From Aquilaria yunnanensis (taxonomy: Eukaryota; Streptophyta; Magnoliopsida; Malvales; Thymelaeaceae), in contig CM077599.1 in the NCBI GenBank assembly GCA_039654915.1, positions 27,527,501 to 27,591,500 on the forward strand: a stretch of 64,000 bases of DNA, written 5' to 3'. A program made the translations under genes and the position numbers. Every line of letters begins with the position of its first letter. Position 1 is the first letter of the stretch. The notes below the pieces were generated by a model. It saw only the letters and a program-made list of their open reading frames with translations, was not told where the DNA came from and did not search any database. Shown here piece after piece: positions 36,963-47,426 of this stretch.

Positions 36963-37657
36963 AGAGGAAAAATTTCACCTGCAGGATTTGTTGGTTCTAC
37001 AATTACTCATTTCTTATATGTCATACAATGGTGACACTATCCACTAACATATTACTTCTTTATTCAAATAACAGGGACAAATAAGGAGGGCACATTCGCA
37101 GTAGAGAAAACAAAAACTATCAACTTAGGTTGTGATGTTATTAATTAATAGTTTTACATTCTCTATTTTTCCAGCAAATGACTCAAGGTTCCATTATCCA
37201 CTAACAAATTAGTTATTTCTTAAAATAACAGGGACAAATCAAGGAAGGCACATTCACAGCAAAGAAACATCTTTTCTGAATTAATATAAACAGTAAGTTA
37301 AAGAATAATTGGGGGGAAAAAGTTCAGCTGCAGGAGTTGTTGGTTCTACAATTGCTTATTTCTTATATGTCGTACAATGGCTACACTATCCACTAACATA
37401 TTACTTACTCTTTCAAATAACAGGGACAAATAAAGGAGGGCACATTCACAGTAGAGAAAACAGAAACTATCAACTTAAGTTGTCATGTTATTGATAGTCT
37501 TACATTCTCTATTTTCCAGCATATCACTCAAGGTTCCATTATCCACTAACACATTAGTTATTTCTTCAAATAACAGGGACAAATCAAGGAGGGCACATTT
37601 GCAGTAAAGAAACATATTCTCTGATTTAATATAAACAGTAAGTTAAAGAATAAGTTG
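36963..37657 (+). repeat. Tandem duplication with four exon-like sub-units
   Basis: Two copies with a 349-bp period (about 36963-37311 and 37312-37657) each contain two diverged sub-units. The core, TAACAGGGACAAAT followed by AAGGAGGGCACATTCACAG, appears near 37071, 37229, 37420 and 37573. Each core is preceded by an AT-rich stretch ending in AACAG, like a 3' splice site, and is open in the frame GQIKEGTF(A/T)V. The units lie just upstream of the dsRNA-binding-like gene and may be, or derive from, duplicated small exons of it. Confidence 0.65.
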
Positions 37658-38151
37658 TCATTTTTTTTATCCCAGAAGTAGTGCATTATTTGTTGTTATT
37701 GACAATCTTATGTTATGTATTTTCTAGCAGATCACTAAACCAGTTCAAGTCAGGAATTTCAGTTAGAAGAACAAGAGATTTATATGACAAATCAGGTTCT
37801 TTATTTTCTCTATTGCCATTGATGCATGTTTTCTTGTGTTCTCATGTATGCTGCTTGATACATGCGCTTATGTATGCTGGTTGATATATGCAATGGTTAT
37901 TTACAATACTAGCAAACATCATAGAGTCGTTTCATATAAAAACATTTTCTGGAGGGTTTTATGTCCGAAGGTTAGTTGTGTTTCCTTAGGTTCTATATGG
38001 TCAATCCTCAAATTTGTTCAACTAAATTAGTCATTTCTCCAAATATTTACTTCCCCATTAAGTTGCACAGGTTTTTGACACCCAATTGCTAAAACATTTC
38101 CTGTTTAACAGTTCAACCCTTTTAACACCAACAATTCATTTTCCAGCTATA

Positions 38152-38687
38152 ATGGATGTCATAGAGGTTGTCTCCATTCCATTTGTGAAATCACTTGACC
38201 ATATTTGTGAGAAGCTTAGGAAGACTAAGCCTACTTACACTACTGTGGTTGAGGGGGGGAAGATAAGGTGCTTCGTTCAAATTGAACTAGATCAGTCTGA
38301 TGGGGGGGAGAGAAACTTTCTGAAAGTGGAGGGATCAATGGCTAGGAAGCGGGACACTGCAATGGAGTCCACAGCAAAGGCCGGGATTAAACACCTTAAG
38401 TTATTCAAGAATTATTACATCCATGATGTAAATTTTGAGGATTATGTTGAGGTTAAGGAGCGACTAACACAGCTGGAGGAGGAGAATGAAGGACTCAACT
38501 ATGAGTCACAATTGGTGAGGTCAACCAGACGTGCATGAGAAATGTCTATCTCGACTAGATTCGGGAGTTAGAGGAAAAGGTTGCTGATCTCAAGGGGAAG
38601 TTATCTTCCTATGAAGGGTCCAATGACACACCCATTGACAGTGACCCATCAGAGGATGGGTATCCTTCTACTGGCTTTTTTAACTAG
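38152..38687 (+). CDS. Helitron cargo: small protein with dsRNA-binding-like domain and coiled coil, about 163 aa
   Basis: Two exons join in phase (38152-38514 and 38559-38687), with a good donor (TTG/GTGAGG) and acceptor (GACTAG/ATT). Residues about 20-83 have the pattern of a double-stranded-RNA-binding motif: KTKPTYTTVVEGG at the start, a strand-rich middle (IRCFVQIELDQ), then a Lys/Ala-rich helix, KRDTAMESTAKAGIKHLKLF. Residues about 100-145 are a heptad-like coiled coil (KERLTQLEEENEGL ... IRELEEKVADLKGKL). The tail is acidic and ends GFFN. The ATG at 38152 follows an acceptor-like TTTTCCAG, so further exons may lie upstream. Both exons are free of stops although the neighbouring helicase is broken. 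The dsRNA-binding assignment is by pattern only. Confidence 0.5.
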
Positions 38688-39480
38688 GGGTTATTAAGTA
38701 GTTAAGCTTTCTTCTTAGGACTGTGATTCGTGAATGACTTATTCACTTTTATATGCTTTCAGGACAGTGTTTTATTACTATGTTACCTGCTTTGTTAATT
38801 GTTAACTACTGTCACTTTTTTCCTTTCCTACAAAGTTACAGAACCCAGAAGCACATTCCATGTTAGCTTCAGCCTTTAATTTTATTTATGCAAATTTTGT
38901 TTTTTACTTAGAATTGGTTTTCACACTCTAACTCCCATACAAACTCTTATTCTTTCAAAACCAGTGACAGACATGCAAACATTCATCCAGACAAAATAAT
39001 ACTTGGTTTTTCATTAAAATGTATAAAATACTTATTTTCCCATTATTTATGTTCCCACTACTGGCTTTTTTAACTAGGGGCTAATAAGTAGTTAAGCTTT
39101 CCTCTTAGGATCGTGATTATTGAATGATTTATTCACTTTTCTATGTTTTCAGGACAATGTTTTATTACTATGTTACCTGCTTTGTTAATTGTTAACTCCT
39201 GTCACTTTTTTCCTTTCCTACAAAGTTACAGAACCCAGAACCACATTCCATTTTAGCTTCAGCATTTAAGTTTATTTATGCAAATATTGATTTTTACCCA
39301 TAACTGGTTTTCACACTCTAACTCCCATACAAACTCTTAATTCTTTCAAAACCAGTGACAGACATGCAAATCATTCATCCAGACAAAATAACAAATCATT
39401 CATCTAGACAAAATAATACTTCATTTTTGATTAAAATGTATCAAATACTTATCTTTCCGTGCATTTTCTGTTCCCACTGC
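38671..39480 (+). repeat. 390-bp tandem duplication covering the cargo gene's stop codon and 3' flank
   Basis: The block starting CTGGCTTTTTTAACTAGGGG at 38671 is repeated from 39061 with a few percent divergence. Copy 2 carries an additional internal duplication of about 27 bp near 39367-39420. The start of each copy includes the final codons and TAG of the upstream coding region. Confidence 0.8.
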
Positions 39481-39484
39481 CAGT

Positions 39485-41226
39485 CTTCTTTCATCAAATC
39501 CCTCAATTTTGTTCACATGCCTCTCAATTACCATGTAATTCATAAAACAGAAAACAAGTCATATACTAAAAAAAAAATGCCGTAGATAGAAGCAAGTAAT
39601 TAATACAAACAAATATAGGGAAAAAATTGGAGAAAATGCAGAGTACCTATTTACCTTGTCTGAACCAACCCTACCATCTACGCCAGCACGTGGTGATCAC
39701 GCGCCAACCAGTCAGCTGAAGAAGCACCACTGCTCGGATCGTGATGGAAGGCTTCGCTAAAGTAGACATTTTTAGAATGGAAGGTATCTAGATAATTAAT
39801 GAGGAACACAGGAATGAAAAATTAAACCCAGGGTTCATCGAAGTATTAAACATTTTTTTTAACAGCTTTTCATTTTTTAACAAATCAGATCGGCTAAGGT
39901 TAGGAAGGGGAGAAAAATAATCGAAACCCCTACTGATCTATTGTTTTATACGAAAAATACATGGCATGATTGTTTGAAACCCGATCTAGACAAAATCGGA
40001 AGTCTTTTACAAAAAACTGTTTTAGGTAAAGTGAAAGACAAAGTCGGATCTGAGAGAAACGGTGTCACGTGTTGCAAAAACTGGAAAAAAAAATTCCTAG
40101 AGAGAAGGTAAAGCTGCCGGCGGAGAGAGAGAGAGAGAGAAGAGGGCTCAAATGACCGGTTGAGATACTTTTGCTATTTATCTAGCAAAAATAACAACAA
40201 AGTCCCTGTTCTTTGTTCCGCTTGTCACTACACCCCCTCATATTCTTATATCCTTCTATATAATCCCCAACCTTATCCAACTTACATTTTAGGCACTCCT
40301 TACTGCTTAGTCCTTTTATATTTTAGTCATGTACTGGGCTTAGCAATTTTTACTCATTCCGTCCTTTTTAGTCCATGTTGTAGCCTATAGGATTTTAAAC
40401 TACACTCTTTTAGTATATGATCGTTATTATATTATTTATGGTAAATTATTATATTATTTTTCAATTTTATTCTGTTATTTTTTAGTAACAAATGTTGTAA
40501 CTATATTTCAAACCAACAATATCTATTGTTTACTTTATTCATCATCTTCCACAAATGTGTTTTAATATTTTAATTTTTACATGTCTATAAGTGGAAAAAA
40601 AAAACTAATTTATTTCATTTTTCATTTTCATCATTAATTTAATTTTTTCCTTTTGGAATATCATTAATTATTAGTACCTTTGTATACATGTTAATACGTT
40701 AACCTCAACTAGGAACTACCACTTTAGTTTCCTTATGAACATGAGTTTTTCTTCTTCCTGATCTTATGTTTTAAATTTTAAGTGAAATAAACTTTTCTTA
40801 AGAAACATTGTATTTCCATTAACCAAATCAATTATGTAAATTTATTTTCTTTTATATACATCCCTCGCTTATATAAAAAACCAAAAATTTTATATATGTT
40901 GTCGTTAATTAAAGTTTAGAAATGTTATTTTAAGATAATGAATAAATTTCAAGTACGCATATTTGACCTGCCATTAAATATTGTCTTCCTACAACTTTAA
41001 ACCAATGCTTATGTCACTTTTATATGAAACTTTTATATCAATCTTAAATTAACTATCCTTTTTTTAGAATTTTTGTTTGTTCATTTGTGTACTATACCCT
41101 AATATATCTATTCTAATAAGTACTTCCTCCATTTTCCCTATATTTTCATTGTCTTCTTTATACTAAAGTAAATTGCTCCTACTCATTAAAAATATTTCGT
41201 GCCCTATGCAGTAAAAAAAAATTCCC
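39485..41226. other. Helitron interior without a recognisable gene
   Basis: AT-rich, with a GA tract at about 40120-40141. Frames such as 40160-40390 have no family features. It probably contains the F-box gene's promoter. Confidence 0.4.
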
Positions 41227-41862
41227 ATGGATTCCTTACCTGTCCACATTTTGTCCTATATTCTATCGAAAGCTCTGTTGATGGATCCGGGTCATTCTGG
41301 GGATCTAGCATCTGTCAATCGTTCATTTGCTATAGCATTCACTTCCCCAATTATATTTTCATGCCTTGATATGTCACGCGTCATCTTCGGATGGTACATG
41401 AACCGAGATTCTGATAGATTCACTATATTGAGGGACTCTGGGCATCCAATTTCTGTGCTTACGCATGGGGTGATTCAATATTTCAAGTATGGCAATTTTG
41501 AAAAGAGCCTGCAATGTATCTGCATTACATCTACTCGTAGCATTCTAGTTGCAAAATACCTATATGTTATTCTTTGTTCAACCAGAGGACCTGACTCACT
41601 AAATCATAGTATCTCTTACATTCAAACATTAAGAGGAGAAATTGGTGCTTCTTGGCTAAAATCCATCCAAAAACTCCATAGTGAAGTTGATCACATAATT
41701 GGAATGGTTATTGAAAGATGGCTTGGCCCATTCATTATTTCTTTTGAACATGTCGATATTGTACTCCAATGTCGTCGTTGTGGGTCTTGTGTTGTGAAAA
41801 TCCTTGTAGCTCCACTTATTAATCGTTGGGCAATGAGGTACTATGCCATTGATGACCCATGA
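41227..41862 (+). CDS. Helitron cargo: F-box protein of the At1g67623/At2g35280 type, 211 aa, C-terminally cut
   Basis: The single open frame begins MDSLPVHILSYILSKALLMD, an F-box start, with the typical DLASVNRSFAIAF next. It is followed by the region found in this plant subfamily: HPISVLTHGVIQYFKYGNFE and a Sel1-like alanine/leucine repeat (ILVAKYLYVILCSTRG). Near the end CRRCGSC looks like one half of a zinc-binding site. The frame stops at TGA 41860-41862, but the next codons in frame read LCDECVVDEEYRLL, the likely second cysteine pair. The stop therefore probably truncates an originally longer protein. F-box proteins recruit substrates to SCF ubiquitin ligases. No other disabling change is seen. 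Confidence 0.65.
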   Translation: MDSLPVHILSYILSKALLMDPGHSGDLASVNRSFAIAFTSPIIFSCLDMSRVIFGWYMNRDSDRFTILRDSGHPISVLTHGVIQYFKYGNFEKSLQCICITSTRSILVAKYLYVILCSTRGPDSLNHSISYIQTLRGEIGASWLKSIQKLHSEVDHIIGMVIERWLGPFIISFEHVDIVLQCRRCGSCVVKILVAPLINRWAMRYYAIDDP

Positions 41863-42257
41863 CTCTGTGATGAATGTGTTGTGGATGAGGAGTACCGGCT
41901 GTTGGTTGTGATTGTTATTGGCTTTGAATAGACCTTTATTTTTTATTTTTATAAGTACTAGATGTGGTTGTCCTATTTGCTCATATAGACTTTTTATTTA
42001 AAGTCTTCTCTCAGTCTCATATGTTTTCTTTTCATAATCCCTTCTACCATGTTTTAAATGAGACGTTATGCTTATTTCATATTCTTCCTCATTGCATTTA
42101 TTGTCATTTTAGTTACCTGATTTGATTGTTCCTTTACATATAATGCACATGTCTTAACCTCTACCTTATTCATATATGTAACGCTTACATGTTCGCATTC
42201 TCTAATTCTGTTATTAGTGTTATGCTGATCATAACATTCCCTTACAATTGTAAGGTT

Positions 42258-45200
42258 ATGGATGCCCATGCTCGTAGAGCTCATCGTATTGAATTGCGAT
42301 GTGCTCATCGAGAGGCTCGTCGTTCAGTTGGGATTACCTCCAACTGTAATTATAACTCTTTAGTTACAAGGAATCAATCTCATAGTTCTTCAATCCCCTG
42401 TTCTACTCCTTCAACAACTATGCCATCATCTAGAATTCCTCTCACTGATATATCTAACAGAGTGCCCCTTGTTGGGCACTTTCCACTTCTCACTCCTCAT
42501 CCAACTGAGGTTGCTTCTTCTGCTGCCATTGCTTCTCTATCTCAAATGGCATAGTTTCAGCCTATTCATAGAACGTTTGAAGTTGGTGAATCGTCTGTTT
42601 TTGCCGCTAAATGATCTAAAACTCGAACGAGATTACATCCATATCCTGAAACAATCCCAACCCTATCAATGAATACTGATGGACAAAACATACCAGGTAC
42701 AGTCAGATGTTGTAACTCACTTTTCCTTTCCTTTTTCTGATTCATTTTACATCATCAGTAACTTCTCTGAACTGTTATAATGTTCTATAATAGCTGCCTC
42801 CGGTGAAATACGGTCAAGGCAGCATCAAGATGCAGAATTGCATCCCAATGACCACATGAGTATGCTTCATCAACTCTTACATAATTTACCCATCTAGAAT
42901 GTATTCAACTCCATCTCTGATATCATGTTCCAATTTAGGGTCACACGTTCAGTATGAAGATCTAGGGCCTCCTACTTGTGTCTGTCCCCATTGTGGTGCT
43001 ATTATGTGGTACCAAGAGAAAAGTAACAAGGGACAACACACTTCTAACCCTGAATTCTCCTTATGTTGTCGTAAAGGGAAAGTTTCTATTCCTCAATCTC
43101 TGCCACCACCAGAATTTATACATCAACTTTTTGACTATAATGGAGATCAGTTATCACTGTAATTTCGAAAACATATACGTGAGTTTAATTCCAGATTCTC
43201 TTTCACTTATACTAGGGCGTATGTGGATTCCAGTACACATGATGGGCAGGGTCCTCCAGTGTTCAGATCTTATGGAATGAATTATCATCGGATTGGATCA
43301 TTGTATCCAAACAGTGGAGATCGCCCTCGATTTACTCAATTGTACATGTACGACACTGAGCATGAGTCGTACAATCGAATTATGAGCTTCGGTGATGGAA
43401 GGTATACTGAGTACGATCGGGAGATCATAAATGGTCTAATACAGGTGTTTAACAATCATAATCAATTGGTTAGATTTTTCCGGATGGCTAGGCATCGGTT
43501 AAATGACAGAACACTGCCCCCTGTTTGCATCAGACTTCTTAGTTCTAGGGGAAGAGATAAACGATACAATTTGCCTACTTCGAATGAGGTTACTGGTTTG
43601 TTTGATGGCATTGATGAGGAGAACAGTAACTATCGGGACATTCTGGTTTACTCATGGAATTCTGAACCACATACCATTGACTTTTTCCACCCAAAGCAGT
43701 ATGCGTTACATTTCCCCTTATTCCTTGTATATGGCGAGGATAGTTACCATTTGGAAATTAGCTATATTTCGGGGGATGGTCATCTTCAGTTTATAGGCAC
43801 TGTGACTCCAAGAGAGTTTTACGCATACCAGCTTCAACAACGCCATAATATTCAGTCAATGATTCTTATGGAAGGTCGTCTGTTTCATGAATATGCTGTT
43901 GATGCTTATTGTTTTACTCTTGAATCTCGATTTCGTTGGCTTCGGAGGAACAAAGACCGCTTTCGTGCTGAAATATTATGTGGGTTACAGGATGCAGTGC
44001 ATCGTGGTGACACTGATGCTTTGTTATATGGTAAAAGAACTATCCTCCCATCTTCCTTTGTTGGGGGTCCCCAATATATGATGCAAGTTTATCAAGATTC
44101 AATGGCAATTTGTAGAGTTCTGGGGTATCCTGATTTATTTATTACCTTCACATGCAACCCAAAATGGCCAGAAATTCATCATTTCCTTGAATTAATACCT
44201 AGCCAGCCTCCTGAAGATAGACCCGATATTGTCGATCGTGTGTTCATGATGAAGCTTCTAAACTTCGGAGAAGATATAACTAAACGAAAACACTTCGGAC
44301 GTGTTCTTGGAGGTACTACATTTTTCCCGTATACTTAAATCATTTATGTGTGAACCAAAACATTTCTTCCTTCATTTAAACAAAAATTTATTGACATATT
44401 TTGATTGTACAAACCTTTGCACTGTTGAGTTCCAAAAACGAGGCCTTCCTCATGCACACATCGCACTTTTCCTTCATCCTGATGATAAGATCAACAGTCC
44501 TGAGAAAATTAATCGTTTTATCTCTACGGAACTTCCGGACAAGGATGAAGACCCTTTTGGCTATAAGGCGGTTGTTACACACATGCTTCACGGACCATAC
44601 GGAGCAGAAAACCCATGGTGCCCATGCATGGTCAATAATTCCTGTTCAAAGCATTACCCACGTTCCTTCCAAAATGAGACAATCATCAATGAGGATGGAT
44701 TCCCTATTTACCGTAGAAGGCGTGATGACCATGTAGCCATGGTTCATGGGATACCATTAGGTAATCGCTGGGTTGTGCCTCACAATCGTGATTTGTGCGT
44801 TAAGCATGATTGTCATGCCAATGTTGAGCTAACAAATCTTACCATGTGTGTGAAGTACCTGTGCAAATATGTTACAAAGGGGCCAGACATGTCAACAGTT
44901 GTTCTGGAGAGTGATCGGAATATTGAACATAATGGGAACCGATGTAATGGCAATCAGTATGATGAGATCAAACAATATATGGACTATCAGTTTGTGTCAG
45001 CATCTGAAGCTATCTGGCGCATTTTCAGTTTCTTCATTCATGAACATCATCCATCAGTTGAGCGGTTGTCCTTTCATTTGCCCGGTCAGCAGAATGTTGT
45101 GTATGAGGATGGTGATGGCCTTCGTGATGTCATTCATGTGCAGGAGGAAAGTATGACAAAGTTTGAGGGTTGGATGCATTGTAATTCACATGAACATTTT

Positions 45201-47309
45201 GCTCGTACTTTGACATATGTGCAATTCCCCGAACATTTCGTTTGGAATCGACAAATCAAAATGTGGACATGTCATCGTAAAGGCCGCAGCATTGGTAGGA
45301 TATATTTTGTTCACCCAACTACTGGTGAAAAATTTTACTTGCACATGCTCCTAAATGTGGTCAAAGGGCCAACCTCATATGAAGAAATCCGAACTGTTCA
45401 TGGAGTCCTGTACGATACCTATAGGGAAGCGTGTTCTGCACATGGTCTTCTAGATAGTGATGAAGAATGGCATCAATGTTTGCGCAAGGCTGCGGAATGG
45501 TCATCAGGAAGCCAATTGAGACAATTATTTGTGATTTTTTTACTATTCTGCAAGGTTGATGACCCCCTTGCTTTGTCGACACAGAATGTTATTTCTTTAT
45601 CTGAAGACATATTACATCGGCAGCGAAGGCTCCTAAACAACTCCCAGCTGACTATGACAGATAGTGAATAGCAGAATCTGGCACTTTATGACATTGAACA
45701 GTCATTTAATCGAGTTGGAAGAAGCCTCCGAGAATTTCTGACAATTCCATTCCCATCTGTCGATCATCGGATGATGTTGCAGAACTTTTTTATGATTGAA
45801 GAGTTAAACTACAATAGGCCTGCTTTAGCTGGAGAACATGTTAATTTGCTTCGTTCTCTAAATGATCGCCAGCACCAGATTTACTCATCATTGATTCAGC
45901 CCGTCGAAACTCGTGATGGTCGATTCTTTTTTATACATGGAAGTGGTGGTACTGGTAAAACATTCCTTTGGCGCACAATAATTTCAAAGCTGCGATCTTT
46001 GGGTCAAATTGTTCTAGCTGTGGCATCTTCTGGTATTGCATCACTTTTACTGCCTAGGGGGACAACTGCTCATTCTCGGTTTAAGATACCAATTCCTGTG
46101 GAAAATATATCTGTCTGCAGCATTAAAAGATCTACGCCAATGGCATAACTCCTTCATAATACAAGCTTAGTCATATGGGATAAGGCTCCGATGGTGCATC
46201 GTCATACGTTCGAGGCTGTTGACTGAACTTTTCGTGATATATTAGCTGTTATTGACCCAATTGCTACTAGAAAGGTTTTTCGGGGTCTCACGGTTGCTCT
46301 TGGTGGTGATTTCAGGCAAATCTTGCCAGTTGTTCCACGTGGTTCTCGTGCTGATGTTGTTGGAGCATCTATATTGTCATCCCCACTTTGGCAACACTGC
46401 ACATTATTTTCCTTAATAGACAATATAAGGCTTCAAAATTCCACTAGATCTGATGTGGTTGTGTTTAATGATTGGATAATGAAAGTGGGGGATGGTTCGA
46501 TACCAGCCTGCCAGTTACACGAAGATAAGGATGAACCTTCATGGATTACTATCCCTCATGATTTTTTAATCCCATTATCTGGAGACCCGATTGCAGACAT
46601 CATTTCATCTACTTATCCAGATTTGGTTATACGGTTTCAGGATTACAGCTATTTAAAAGAACGGGCTATTCTTTCATCAACTAATGAGATTGTAGACACA
46701 ATCAATGATCGTCTCATTGGTATGCTTCTTGGTGATACGCAAACTTTTCTAAGTGCTGATAAGGTTTCACCCGTCTCCGATAACTTCGAAACACATTCAT
46801 TGCTATATCCGATGGAGTATCTTAATACCTTTAAGTTCTCTAGTTTCCCCAACCATGAATTGCGACTGAAGGTAGGTGTTCCGGTTATGTTGATGAGAAA
46901 TTTAAACCATTCGCTTAGGTTATGCAATGGCACATGCATGGTTGTCACGAGGCTGGCAAATACAGTTATCGAAGCAAAAATCATCACCGGACTTAACTCT
47001 GGATGACCTTTTTTTTATTCCGCGTGCCGAAATAGTCCCTTCAGACACAACCCTACCATTCATTTTTTCTCGAAGGCAATTCCCGTTAAAAGTTTGTTTT
47101 GCTATGACGATAAACAAGAGTCAATGACAGACTTTCAACCATGTTGGCCTTTATTTGCCACAACTATTTTTAGCCATGGCCAGCTCTATGTTGCGGCATC
47201 ACGTGTCACCGGCCCTTCAAGTTTCCGTGTCCTCTTACAAACAGAAGCGCCTAACAACACAATGACACGAAATATTGTCTATCGTGAAGTATTTCAGTGC
47301 CTACAATGA
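42258..47309 (+). pseudogene. Helitron Rep/PIF1-like helicase (RepHel), decayed
   Basis: This would be the rolling-circle transposase. The order is an Arg/His-rich N-terminus (42258), a zinc-finger-like segment (CVCPHCGAIMW, about 42985), the Helitron_like_N domain (YHRIGSLYP; GDGHLQFIGTVTPREFYAYQ), then PDLFITFTCNPKWPEI. The HUH motif LPHAHIALFL (codons 44451-44459) and both tyrosines of YLCKYVTKG (44856 and 44868) follow. The helicase has Walker A GSGGTGKTFLW (about 45940), LGGDFRQILPVV and HGQLYVAASRVTG. In-frame stops are at 42552, about 42612, 43160, 45669, 46146, 46224, 47004 and about 47125. Frame switches occur near 47006 and 47160. Walker B reads IWDKAPM instead of IWDEAPM. An intron is expected near 44312-44420, but no AG acceptor is seen at the expected place. 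Confidence 0.88.
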
Positions 47310-47426
47310 TCATCTATGTAGCTTCTGGGTCCCTTTTTCCTGGTCTATCTCTTTGTACAACAATTGTATGATATTCCTTTGTTTTCTTATTCTATTTAAT
47401 CTCACATTTGCTTCTTTGATATACAG

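Noticed and set aside
46649..46987. Minus-strand 112-codon frame in the helicase region
   Set aside because: It is the complement of conserved helicase sequence, so it is a shadow frame.
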